Shown here one piece after another: positions 45,340-57,700 of a stretch of DNA of 64,000 bases (the first letter of the stretch is position 1; every line of letters starts with the position of its first letter). A program made the translations under genes and the position numbers. The notes beneath the pieces are model-generated. The model was given only the letters and a program-made list of their open reading frames with translations. It had not been told where the DNA came from and searched no databases. The stretch comes from Zygnema cylindricum (taxonomy: Eukaryota > Streptophyta > Zygnematophyceae > Zygnematales > Zygnemataceae). The DNA lies in the NCBI GenBank assembly GCA_037447655.1, contig JBBHKE010000892.1, positions 140,774 to 204,773 on the forward strand. Direction: 5' to 3'.

Positions 45340-46585
45340 ACTCAATTGCAATCGGGCCGTACGTCTTTCGATACTTTAAAATCGGATCGTGAACCGATCC
45401 TCCAACTTCTTTCCTACAATCAATTCGAATCAAAGTCGCACGAAACATTCCGTACACCAAACGCTTTCTCCCCCAAACCGCGTATCCATTCGAACCTTAA
45501 AGTGCGCACGCAAACACGCGCACGCACGTAAATTTAATATTCAAAAATCAACACCCCTCCGCCGAAGATTTAATTGCGTGCACCCATGAGTCAATGCTGC
45601 CACGTGGCCATTGACTAAATTGTCTTTTCAACCGTACAACATAAACTACACCAATTTCGGTTGTATACTCCACACGTCCAATTTCTCTCCCTTTTTACTT
45701 TCTCCATTTTGCAACTTCCTATTCATTAGTAACTCCATTCCTTCAATACCTTTCCTACATTCTTTCCGAATTAATTTCTTTCTTTGTTGAAAATCTCACT
45801 CAAACATCATTTAATGTTCGTAAATTTTTAAAATATTATGTCGAAATTGCAAGAAATACCTCGACAATTTTTCCAAATTCTTACCACATTTTTTCCAATT
45901 TTACACCAATACTTTCAAACTTCCTCGCGTTTTTTCCTAGGTCGCCATTATTTCTAATATTTGGTAAATCTTTGCCATTTTCTAAAATTTTACAATAAAT
46001 GTCACCTAATAAATCTAAATTTTACAAATTTCATCCACTCACTCCGAAATCTCACTCATTCATTACTATAAAATCTTCCTATCTCTCAAATCTCAAACAA
46101 ATTGCTCAATATTTCGTGTTTTTACATAATGTGACTTTGTTTCAGTTTGGCTCATCATCTTGAGACGGACAGATGAACTGAACCTGACTTGGAAGCAACG
46201 CTACGAATATTTAGGGTTTTTTACGGCTTTTTAGGGTTGTTTTAGGGTTTTTTAGGATTTTTTTAGGGTTTTACGACCAAAAGGACCGGGATGTAGCAGA
46301 TTTTGTGTAAAATATATCCAAATCCGCCTCAACTGGCATTTTGACATTCGAAGTCGGGACAAGTACCAGACCCCTCACACTAGGTGACAATTTGGGTACA
46401 AAAGAGCCTATTATAGTATTGTTCCCTCAAAAGGAACACTAGTTACAGTCAAGCTGGTTGGAAACTCAACAACAAAGGAACTAGCCATACCACGCCACAA
46501 GGGTCACGCTGATTCTTACAGACGAGATGTATAACTAGTTCTTGGTCAATTTTCTCTCCTATCTAAGAATCTTCTCCAACAATAG
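45340..46585. other. AT-rich intergenic stretch
   Basis: No gene. 45355-45600 resembles the repeat around 49900-50060 (CCAAACC...ATCCATTCGAACCT). It includes the telomere-like patch at 46210-46275. Confidence 0.5.
46210..46275 (+). repeat. Degenerate TTTAGGG-type telomere-like patch
   Basis: Four TTTAGGG heptamers and one TTTAGGA variant separated by T-runs within about 65 bp. Resembles the plant-type telomere unit but is not a clean array. Confidence 0.4.
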
Positions 46586-46589
46586 CAAA

Positions 46590-46745
46590 CACTCCCCCCC
46601 CAAGCTACTTCACCTGCTGGATAGGCCTGTCCGTACAATTCAGATAATAGAGTCTATGACGTACCAACTGGAACTGCCACCGGGATTGAAAATTCATCGG
46701 TTTCGATATCTGTCCGTTAAACCGCATCGGCCGCGACTGGACAAT
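46590..46745 (+). pseudogene. Gypsy integrase C-terminal (GPY/F-type) relic
   Basis: Within the frame 46542-47111, the segment IIESMTYQLELPPGLKIHRF...SVKPHRP matches the common Ty3/gypsy integrase tail (xYxLxLPxxxKIHxxFHVSxLKPHxP). Nothing else of the element is visible nearby; the rest of the frame is unrelated. Confidence 0.55.
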
Positions 46746-48042
46746 GACAAGAACCTCATAGTTCAAAGTTGTTTGTACATTGTATCAATGACAAATGGTG
46801 TTGCTCCGGTAGCCAGCCAAATGTGCCAACTTTATTTCCAAAGTTGTCAAAAAGCAATGATTGAGAACAAAAATGTCTTCATTTTCCTAAATTATATCAC
46901 AAATTTTGCTAAATGTCACTCAGATTCGTGGCAATGGAATGATATTGTAATAGATAGCAAAAATAGAAAGCATTGTCACGCGCATTCGTTTCTTATAATA
47001 CACAAAATTCAACGGATTACTGTTTTTTTTTTTTTTTACTTTCCTCTTTTTCTGAGCTCCATCCTAGTTAGTGAACCTCAAGATATTGATATGAAAATGA
47101 ATCCACCATAAATGAGACAACTACAATGAAATATTCCACTTTTAAGCCTTCTTATACAACAAAAAAAACTGTTCAAGTCTATATTGCACTCACTTGATGA
47201 TACAATCCTTTGTAAATTACCAAATCTATAAACACAACTACATTTAAGAACCCACCCTTGGCCCAATTTAGACTCTTCCTAATACATTTTGCCTTAGATA
47301 AAGTACGAATAAAACATAAACTAGTTTTATTTTCGGAAAAAGGGAAAAATAAAGCAAAAAAAACCAAACAAGTAATCGCAAGCGAAGAGGTCAGCTTGAA
47401 AGGCAGGCTTTGAGCACATTTATTCAAACCACCATAGAAATAAATTTAATGTACAAAAAAAGAGCTGTGTAAATACAACAAAGCAGATTACTCCAAATTA
47501 CTAGAAATACATATCGAGATAGAGAGCTCTATTTCGAAGGTCCTACCGCTCGTGGGCATAGGGAGGTTGAACCCTCACAATCCTAATACTATCAGATTTT
47601 TGTCTTGCGGTAACTTGTATTGTGACAGCTATAAGTTTGTAAGATGAACGCACTTATTTATCCTCGCGTCACAAATAGCAAGGTGATTAATAACAATGTT
47701 TTAGTATATTAGTGTTATGTCACAAAATTTGGTTCTAGATTGCCTGTCCATTGTTCATCTTGGGCTCCCTGAATTGGACTTTTCAGTTTTTTTTTTTTAT
47801 GTTTTGGGATTTTTTAGAAATCTCTAACTGTCACCTCCTAGATTTCCATGTAGGTTTNNNNNNNNNNTGGGTGAAGGTCGAGTAGAAGTGTGAACGTGAC
47901 TTTAGTTTAGCGCTAGACTAAAATTGGTTTTATTGTGGGATAGCTGCTTATTTTTCATCCATATCGTGCGCACTTTGCAGAAGCTTTTAAAAACTTGCTC
48001 CCTCTCATGTGCGATAAAAAAAGGTACGAGCAGTGCGCGTAC
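46746..48042. other. Non-coding stretch with assembly gap
   Basis: AT-rich DNA without recognisable genes. Ten N at 47858-47867 mark a scaffold gap of unknown true size. Confidence 0.7.
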
Positions 48043-48344
48043 GTTCAAAAATTTTCGAAGACGTTTCACGCGTGCTATACCTACTTTTTATTCGTCGATA
48101 GGGTGTTATTTTGGTTAAAATCAGATCGCGATTTGATTTCAGTGCAAGTGTGAAGATGAGCTGGAAGTGGGTCGCGATGATAATAACGCCAAATTGCCGT
48201 ACCTTCCAAGTTCCAAGAGGACGCAAAATGTACTTGTGTTTTTGCCCATTTTTCGTACGGCATAATATTTTCTCGTTGAAAGTCCCATTTTCTGTGAAAA
48301 CGACGGAAAAAAACCCTTACTGAACACATGGGAACACGCCCTTA
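48043..48344 (+). repeat. ~300-bp dispersed repeat, copy 2
   Basis: Second copy of 43541-43843 in the same orientation, ending ACATGGGAACACGCCC-TTA. Confidence 0.8.
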
Positions 48345-48510
48345 GTCGTTTGGGGGAAAGCTTTATCTTTTGTAAGAGGGGAAAATTCTGGTGAAATATA
48401 TTTGTCTTTTGCTGGAGCGTTCTCTTCTTGCATTCTTTTGCTTCCGCACTTCATTCAGTCTTTCTTTTACTGTATTGTAGTTTTATCTTAACAAGTGGTA
48501 TCATATCTAG
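48345..48510 (+). mobile_element. LTR end and primer-binding site of an LTR retrotransposon
   Basis: A putative LTR 3' end ...TATCTTAACA (48493) is followed two bases later by TGGTATCATATC. Its first eight bases match the complement of the tRNA-iMet 3' end. The LTR start is not defined. Confidence 0.5.
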
Positions 48511-48552
48511 CTTGCTCCATTAAGAGTTCTCAAGGTGGCAAGTCTTCCCGCC

Positions 48553-49010
48553 ATGGGGGGAAAGAAGAAGAAGTCCTCATCCACACCTTCTCCTATTGCG
48601 GCTCCTAATCCGAATCGACCGGATCTGCCGGATCTGGCCGATTCATCTCCAAATCAGAGTGTGAAATATTTCGGCTCTGGAGGAGAGACTTTTGAAAAAG
48701 GTTCTCCATCCAGCCTATTTCCAAAGGAGACGAAGAGAAGAAGGAAGGGGTAGTGTTAACCGAAGATCGCCTCAACGAGTTATTTGATGGCTTTCTCTCT
48801 CTCGTAGATCAACGGATCTCGGATGCAAATCGAAAGGGGAAATTCAAGGTGGAGGAGGATCATATCTTGGATTCTTTGGAGATCGCTTCAGATGGAGGGA
48901 TCGAGGATGACGATGTTTTGAGGGAGGCTCTCCGAAAGGGGAAGTTTGTTATCGAGAACGACTCAGATCTCGAATATGAATTCGATGACGAGTTACCGAT
49001 CCCTTCCATG
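48553..49010 (+). pseudogene. Gag-position ORF of an LTR element, truncated
   Basis: After the primer site, an ATG at 48553 opens a Lys/Ser/Pro-rich start (MGGKKKKSSSTPSP) that ends at 48753. The adjacent frame continues with an acidic helical segment (LTEDRLNELFDGFLSLVDQR, then SDGGIEDDDVLREALRKGKF). Position and composition suggest a gag N-terminus; I cannot assign a family. Homology appears to stop near 49010. Confidence 0.4.
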
Positions 49011-50084
49011 CTGGGGATGTTGTCCATAGCCATTTTCAGCTATGGATTTCCCCTCGGAAGCACCACACACTACCCCAAAACAGCCTACTTTGATTCCACT
49101 CAGAATTCTACAGAATTGCCAAACCAAGCTGAAACTACACAAACAAATAGTTCCTAAGCCATTAAGTATTCCCACAAATTCTCATATAAATATACCAACC
49201 AGAATTCCCACATCACCCAGTCAAAGTTGCAAAAAAATAGGCTGTCAGAACTTTGATAAATCTGACCAACTTCACAATGAAGCCCCTAGCAAACCAGACA
49301 CATAATAGGTCTGCAAATTTGCCACAATATTTCCAATACAAAGAGGAACACACATGCAAAAAATTCTGCCAATACATCTGAGATCAATTCTTAGATGAAA
49401 TTCCCAAAACAGAGCAAAAACAGATTTTTGTCCAAAAGTTCCTAAGTCTAAAAATGACTAAGTCCTACAAATATACACTACAGCTTACTACTAACTGGAC
49501 GGAGGCATACCAACCGTACGTAATCAATCAACTACCTCTATTAATGTGAGTGTACTTGAGATCTACACTACTAATTAATACACAGGACAAATCATTGTTA
49601 AATATTTACAAGTCTTACGAATTCCGTCAAACGAATCGGGACCGTCCAAAATAAATAACATGTGATGGACGCGATTTCGCGTCCCTCACCAAACTGACGG
49701 CGCCACCGTCCGTAGATCTTATTCGGCATCCTTGATGTCGTGTCGCGTGGTCACACAATCCACTTGACGAGCTGACGTCACCTCATCCAAATTAGTCCGT
49801 ACTGTCGGCGTCCTTTTCCAATAAGTGCAGCTCACGCCACTTTCAGTTTGGTACGTCATCATTATGATTCGTACCTGCGGCGTACCTTTCCAAAACATTC
49901 CAAATCAGATCGCTTCGCGATCCGCCATACATTTGACTTAAACATTCCATACCTTTTCTTATGTATTTTCACGCCACTCAAATAGTTTCTTACGTCCCAA
50001 AACAATTAGTACCATTACTCCCCCAAACCACAAATCCATTCGAACCTCCACTGGAAATCAAATTAATACATTGCATACGAAACG
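49011..50084. other. Non-coding, probable LTR/repeat DNA upstream of copia gag
   Basis: No gene. 49905-50060 resembles 28812-28940 (CAGATCGCTTCGCGATCCGCC block), so this is probably LTR sequence of a repeated family. Confidence 0.45.
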
Positions 50085-51160
50085 TTGCGTGCGCACAAAG
50101 TGTCGCATTTGCACGAAACTAACTTTTCAAAAAAACAGGGGAAGATCATCCTCTTTAACAGATCTAACTATCAAATAGCGAAGAAATATATTAAGGCACA
50201 ACTTATCCTTCGTCACCTTTGGAATATCGTGAATGGAGGAGAAAAGATGTTGATCGACGATCCGAAGACTTGCCGCCTTTCAAAGAAGAAAATTTTTGCC
50301 GCAATCACCGGTCTTATGCAATCTTGTAACTCATTGGTGCATGATCATTTTCTTACCCAAGATACGGCGCATGAGTGTTGGAAGGCGCTCAAAGGCCAAT
50401 TTGAGAAGGGACTCCGAAACAAGGGCCAATATGCCTACACGACTTTGTCCAATCTAAATAAAGTCTAACGAATGAATTGATGATGGGATTAAGCAATATA
50501 ATATTATTGGGGAGCAACTCTCGAATAACTGCCAGATTATTATCGAAGAGGTTAAAGTGATCGGTCTCATCAATGCGTTGCCCGACAATATTACTTACCT
50601 TAAAGAAATACTTTGGGCGCAAACGAATCTGACTTATGAATTTATTGTGAATTATCTTAAAACCACCGAGAGAAATCGCGGAGGCCCTCCTAAAGCTTCG
50701 GCCTTGGGTGGGTCTCTGAACGTATCCTCCGAAGACCTGGCAGATCTAAATTTTCTCCGTGGGGGAAGAGGGGGAAGGGGAAAAAGAGGCGGATCTTGAG
50801 AATTAGGGAGAAGCAACGAAAGAAAGGGAAACTTTCCCGGCCAACCTTCTTTCCAAGACCAGTCTGCAGTGACATGTTTTCGCTGCAACAAGGCCGGTCA
50901 TATGTCCTCCTCATGCCCGGATAAGGAGAAGCAATGTCACTATTGCGGGAAATGGGGACATATTAGTCCCCAATGTTACGCGAGATTTGATGACGGCGGC
51001 AGCCTCGACGGTCGCGGCAGCGGTAGCGGCAAATTTTAATGGACTTCGTGCTGGCCGATTTGATATAGGTGGGCGCGGTGGACGTGGCGGCCGATTTGGT
51101 GGCCATGGCCACTTCGTTGGGGAGAATGATGAACGAGACGAAGGACCAATTATTTTTTCT
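50085..51160 (+). pseudogene. Ty1/copia gag (degenerate)
   Basis: The frame 50085-50468 carries the copia gag opening (IILFNRSNYQIAKKYIKAQL, HLWNIVNGG) and UBN2-like helices (AHECWKALKGQFEKGL). After stops it continues in other frames (LINALPDNITYLKEILW) to two CCHC knuckles, CFRCNKAGHMSSSC and CHYCGKWGHISPQC (50875-50976), and a Gly/Arg-rich patch. The gag C-terminus then meets an oppositely oriented copia at about 51160-51250. Confidence 0.75.
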
Positions 51161-51163
51161 ACT

Positions 51164-54100
51164 CTAAGTGTCACCAACGATTCTACGTCTTTCGAAACGC
51201 AACGATTCGAAACGTCTTTCGAAACTATTCCGGACACTTGGTTTGGTCATCATATCTGCTTCCATCTCACTATCTGGTCTATACTCTAAACTGATTATTT
51301 TGTTTTCTACTTTCTCTCTAACAAAGCTGAGTCTGATGTCCATGTGTTTGGCTTTAAAATGGTGTTTAGGATTGGCAGAAATAGCGATTGCTGCCTGATT
51401 ATCACAAAAAAAATTATGCACACCACTCTTAAGATGACCAAGTTCACCAAGTAAAGACTTGACCCACATCAATTCTTTTACAGCAGAGCACGAGGCCATA
51501 TACTCAGCCTCCATGGTGGACTGAGCAATAACCTTTTGCTGTTTGCTACTCCAACAGCAAGCCCCATCACCCACATATAATACATATCCAGAAGTACATC
51601 TCCTCATCGGAGCATCACCATAACTGGCATCACTCCAAGTAGTGATGTCAGTATTCTCCCCACCCAAATGCAACCATAGATCTCTAGTCCCTATGAGATA
51701 TCTAAGTACTCTCTTAGCTGCTTCCTAATCTTTCTTAGTGGGAGCATTCAGACTCCTACTTAGTACTCCTACAGCTACGGCTATATCCGAACGGGTACAA
51801 TTGATAAAATATATTAGGTTGCCCACTACTTGTCTATAAGGATTAGTCTGCATAAATCTTTTCTCTTCCTGGCCTTCCTCATCATCTAAGATTGTAACTC
51901 CCTCTTCCACACTCCCCTCACTCCAATTCTTTAATTCTATAGAAGTGGTAGAACTATTAGCCTTGTCCATTAAGAATTTTTCTAACATATTTCCAATGGC
52001 CTCCTTTTGAGTTAATCTTATTATCTTTCTTTCTCTCTCTCTCTCTCTACCTGAATTCCCAAAATATACCTTGCTTCTCCTATATCTTTCATCTCGAAGC
52101 TTCATCTAAGATCAATTTTCAACTTTTTTATTTTATCCATAGATTTACTTAAAACAAGCAAATCATCAACATAAATTGCAATAAAAATAATTCCTTCCTC
52201 ATCTTCAAACAAATAAATGGAGTGATCTCAGCTGATCGGAATATATCCCAAACTTGTAAGAAACTCATCGAGCTTCTTGTTCCATTGCGGGGGCGCCTGT
52301 TTTCAACCCATACAAAGATTTGATCAATCGGCATACCTTGCTTTCCTCCCCTTGCTCCACAAATCCCTTGGGCTGTCGCATAAAAATTTCCTCTTCCAAC
52401 TCTCCATGTAGGAAGGCCGTCTTGATGTCTATCTGATGCACTTCCATGTCTTTTGTTGCCGCTATGCCGAGACGTATCCGAAACACCTGACGATCATAGC
52501 AAAATTCTCCTCGTAGTGAATTCCCTCTTACTAGGTAAATCCTTTCGCCACTAACCGAGCTTTGTAGCGCTCAATTGTGTTATCCGGGTTGAGTTTCACC
52601 TTAAGTACCCACTTACACCCAATAGGCTTTCAGTCAAGAGGACAATCCACCAATTCCCATGTATCGGCCGCCATAATTGAGGCCATCTCCTCATTAATGG
52701 TTGTCTTTAACCGGTTTCTCTCAAGATAAGTCATTGCCTCATTATAAGTTTAAGGTTCATCAGGGTGGGACAGTTTGGTTACCATATAGTTAACTTGTCT
52801 CTCTTGCATTCTTTTGCAGCTTCTTCTTCCTCTCTCAAACTCGGTTGCCAGAATAGATGGCTCCCTTGGATTCTTCCGAACAGTTTCAACTTCTCCTCTA
52901 TCCCTTGCTACCGGGTCGATTTCCACCACGTCTTCCGCTTCGGTTGGAGTTGATAGTAGGGGTTCCACATTTGGGTCATTCTTGATCTGATCTATGCTTG
53001 CAAGATCATCATCTTCTTAAAATCCAGGATAAATAGGAAGCTCAAAGTCATCAGAATTTTCTTGACTCAAATCTGATTTTGACTGTCTTTCTATGCTTAA
53101 AGGGTTCTATAGATTTCTCTTTATCCATAACCACTAGATGCTTCACTAGAATAATATGCTCTCTTTTGAGATCATATACTCTGTATTCTTTTACATCTTC
53201 ATCATATCCTAGTAGATATCTTGGTTTTCCTTTTGGGTCTAACTTCCAGTTTGACCGATCTGTGTCTAAACTGAACACTTAACTACCGAAAACCTTTAAG
53301 TATGAAACATATGGTTTTCAGCCTGTCCATCTTTCAAAGGGTGTTTGGCCTTTTACTGCTCAAGTGAGAACTCTATTCTTGAGATAATTTGCACAGTTCA
53401 TTGCTTCAGCCCAAAACTTCTTTCCTATCTTCTTATCTGACAGCATACTGTTAGCACTATCACTCAGTGTTCTATTTAATCTTTCAAAGGGTGTTTGGCC
53501 TTTTACTGCTCAAGTAAGAACTCTATTCTTGAGATAATTTGCACAATTCATTGCTTCAGCCCTTAACTTCTTTCCTATTTTGTTATCTGACAGCATACTC
53601 CTAGCACTATCACTCGGTGTTTTATTTAATTTTTCAGATACACCATTCTGCTCAAAATTTTCAAAAATTGTCTTTTGGTGTTGCACTCCATCTTCTCTCA
53701 GAAAATCCTCAAACTGGTTAGAGGTATACTCTCCACCATTGTCACTTGTTACTCTCTTGATTGAGGTTTTATGGAGTTTTTCACTCGATGCTTTATATTG
53801 TCTAAAACATTCTTGAGCCACTGACATATTTTTCAAAAAATATACCTTAGAATACCGAGACCAATCATCGGTGATAGTCATCATAAATTTCTTCCCCCCA
53901 GGTGATGGTACTCTGGCTAGCCCCCAAATATCTGTGTACTAAATCTAAAATCTTTTCTCCCTTATAGGTGGCAATATTTGGGAAGGGTAACCTGTGGTTA
54001 TTACCTTGAGCACATCCACTACAATCACTTAGATTCTCACTTTCACCAAACCGAATCCCTTCCACTACTCCCATTTTTTTCATCTCTCTTAACTTATCTA

Positions 54101-54700
54101 GATTCACATGCCCTAGCCTCTTATGCCACAACATTATATCATGAACACCACCATAATAAAGTTTCTTCTTTTTATTTCTTAAATTCAGCAAAAACATCCT
54201 TTGGCTGCCTTTTTCAACAGTGAAATAAACTTCCCCCTCAAAACTAGCAATAAAATCTCCTTTCCTAGTGCTAGTATCAAAACCCTTATCATCTAATACA
54301 GACGTAGAGATGAGGTTTTTGTTCAGCTCCAAAATAAACAATACATCGGAGAATGTAACTATGGATGTTTTTCCTTCTACTAATACTTTCAGATCTACCG
54401 ATCCTACAAGAGTAGTTGTGACTATCCTCCCATCCCCGTACTCTATCTCTAAGATGGGAATCTTTTTTATCTTAGTGAACAAGTGTTTATCCTTACACAT
54501 GTGCATGCAGGCACCTGAATCCACAATCCAGCCTGCTTCATCTTTCAATCCACCGAAAGCACATTTATGCTTTCGTGGAATATGACCTCGTTTTTCCCTT
54601 CCAACTCCTCATCCAATAGGAGTTCATCGTCCTCGTCCTCGGATTCCGCCTCATGATTCCGCCTTATGAGGAGTGAGGTTGTTTGGGTATCTTTACCCAA
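51164..54700 (-). pseudogene. Ty1/copia pol: protease, integrase, RT, RNase H
   Basis: Read from 54700 downwards. An acidic gag tail is followed by protease with CAFGGLKDEAGWIVDSGACM (54548 start, DSGA active site) and GAG-pre-integrase (MLWHKRLGHVNLDKL). The integrase core at 53884-53510 (TSDNGGEYTSNQFEDF, QNGVSEKLNKT) contains a 150-bp duplication, and the integrase tail (PRYLLGYDEDVKEYRVYDL) is at 53278-53051. RT follows at 52486-51725 (IDIKTAFLHGELEEEIFMRQ, LIKSLYGLK), then RNase H at 51673-51250 (ITTWSDASYGDAPMRRCTSG, STMEAEYMA, ADMMTKP). Numerous stops. This is the coding relative of the gag-only element at 34-38 kb. Confidence 0.85.
53331..53630 (-). repeat. 150-bp tandem duplication inside copia integrase
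   Basis: The block starting CTTTCAAAGGGTGTTTGGCC at 53331 recurs at 53481. The period is exactly 150 bp, i.e. 50 codons, with about ten differences. Confidence 0.9.
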
Positions 54701-54754
54701 ACAAAGCTGCGTCATGTTCTTACAGACGCAAACAATATCAAAGCTGATGAGAAG

Positions 54755-57700
54755 AAATCAATGGCTAGATAGGATACAAAGAAAAACAGAGCATTCAACA
54801 CTTTGATTAGAGGTATAATCGATAACGAGCTTTGTAACATCACTCTCATACTGTCTTTGCCACTTGAGTACAAACCCATACTCACGTGACTTTATCGATC
54901 GGACCCCACGACTTGGGAATGGAATGAGGTTGTCAAAGCTCTCTTGAAAAACGAGTTCAACACTCAAATCATATCCAATCGTGAGCTCAATGGAGAGAGC
55001 TCTGTGTTTGCATCTGGAAATGGGAGATTTCCCAACAAGGAGAAAGACAAATGAGAAAGTCAAAATGGAGAGAAGAAAGACAAAAAGTGTTTCTACAGCG
55101 ACAAGTTTAGACACTTCATCTCTGTTTACTGCAAATACACTTATGATAAGGAGCACAACAAGGTTGAAAAATCAAACCTAAAAAAAAGGAAGGAAAAATA
55201 AAGGAGATCGTTCAATCCCAAGCCATAATGGCGTCCACCCACTCGACCAATAGCAATGATTAGATGGTGGACATTGGGCGTCTGAACACATGAGCTATTG
55301 TCGAGAGTGGTTCTCCAATTTTAATAAGACTACTCCCTCCTGCATATACATGGGAGACAATCATACGCCACTCCGCACAGGAAAGGGAGACATTGATATC
55401 AAGGCATTAGTACATGGGAGATTGGTTTCCTTCATAATCAATATTGTGCTCTAAGTTTCTAGCTTTAGACATAACCTCTACTTTATTTCCCAAGCCAAAG
55501 ACAACGCAATCATCCTGATCAGGTAAAAAGAAAGAAAGATAAAGCGGGTGAGAAACGAACTTACCATCGTAAAAGGGGAGATGATGGCGGATCGCGCATA
55601 TCGGCTGAAATGCAGCTCGAAGCCTCGATCCCTAGCTCTCGCAGCCCGAGTTGTTCTTCCATCACAAGAAGGAACACCAAAAAAAAAGAGAAAATCAAAG
55701 AAATGATGTCTGAAAAGAAGTTACTATCAACAAAGAGAAGATTGACAAGCTTATACAACCAACATACAACTAACTACCAACTCCTCTACAACCAACTACG
55801 AACTCCTCAAGCACAGGCAACTCGACCATCTCCACACTGATAGAATGAAGAAATTAATTGCAAGAAATATGGCTAACGGATGAAATCTTACCTCTGTCAA
55901 AGATTTCAAAAAACCTTACCACGGTTGCGAGATGGGGAAATCCCATCGTCTTCCATTTCCCAAATCGGGAGGAATGAGGGTTACTCGCCCGCTTAAACTT
56001 ATTCACTCCCACGTATAGGGCCCAACAAGGGTGCCTTCATGCAATGGTATAAGATACTTTGTCACCTTTATTGACGACTTTTCTCGTATAACTCGCACAA
56101 ACCTGCTCTGACTGAAAAAAGAAGTGTTTGAGAAATTTAAAGCATTCAAAGCAATGGCTGAGAAAAAGCACGATACAAAAATCAAGTGCTTAAGGAGTGA
56201 CAACGGAAGAGAATATTTATCAAGTGAGTTCAAGAAATTCCTCACCTCAAAAGGGATCAAACACCAATTGACAGCACCTGGAACTGCGCAACAGAATGGT
56301 GTGGCAAAGCGCATGAACCGAACACTTTTGGAAATGTCGCAACAGAATGGTGTGGCAAAGCGCATGAACCAAACACTTTTGGAAATGTCAAAGAGCGTGA
56401 TGGCGACACACAATATTAACTTTGACTTTTGGGGAGAAGCAGTTTGCACACCAACATACCTCAAAAACTGATGCCCGACGAGGGCGTTAGAGAACTCAAC
56501 CTCGTTCAACAACCAAGGAGGGAAGCTAGCACCTAAAGTGACTTAGGGGATATTTGTCAAATATGACAAGCAGTGAAAAGCCTATCGCATTGCAAACAAA
56601 AAGACTAAGACGATCACCATCATGAGAAAAGTAAAATTCACAGAAATGCCACAAACCGTATACAATTGGGCCACTCAAACGGAATTGATAACTCACGCTC
56701 AATGTGGTCCTTAAGTGATGAAGAAATCGAACCTGAAACTAAGGGCAGCAGAGGATTCCGAATCGAAAGTGAGGGAGAAGAGTCAACCTCCCCATCAAAG
56801 ACTCTTGAGCTACCTACAGTGGAAGAACAACCAGCTGGCAAGACTATTGTAGGGCAAGAACAAACAGCTGGTCAAGAATTCAAGAAATCAAAACTGAAGA
56901 GATAAAGACAGCTGAAGAAAGGTTGAAGGATGTTAAGCACAGAAAGAAAGGAAAAGAGATTGACCTCTAACCTACGACCAACAATCAAAGCAACCGGTCT
57001 AGACGTCATCCCCAAAGATTTGGTGAATGACTCGATACCTCAAAGGCCCCAAGGAGGAATTTTGCATGGATGGCTCACTCTGAGGAGCCTACAAGCCTCA
57101 AAGTGGCATTCTTTGGAGAGGACAGAGATGGACCTCTCACTTGCGACCAACAATGAAAGCAGGCGGTCTAGACGTCCTCCCTAAAGATTTGTTGACTGGC
57201 TGGATACCTCAAAGGCCCCAAAGAGGAAATTTGCATAGATGGCCCACGCTGAGGAGCAGACAAGCCTAATAGAGGCATTCTTTGGAGAGGACAGTGACAA
57301 GTGGAAAAAAGCGGCTGTGAACGAAAAGATGGCCTCCATTATAAATAACAACACATGGACTTTCGAGAATTTGCCACAAGGAAGAAAAAAAATTGGTTCT
57401 AAATGGACATTCAAGATTTAACGAAATATAGACGACACAATTGAGCGTTATAAAGCAAGACTAGTCGCAAAGGGGTATACGCAAAAAGAAGGTATTAATT
57501 ACCAAAAGACTTTCGCCCCTGCCGTTAAGTTTACATCTGTACGAGCTCTCTTTGCGCTCGCTGCCACTCTCAAAATGGAGGTGGAGCAGATAGACGTAAA
57601 GACCGCCTTTCTCCACGGCAAAATTTAAAAAGAGCTCTACATGCAACAACCAAAAGGTTATGAAAACCCCATGGACCCAAACAAGGTTTCAAACTGTCAA

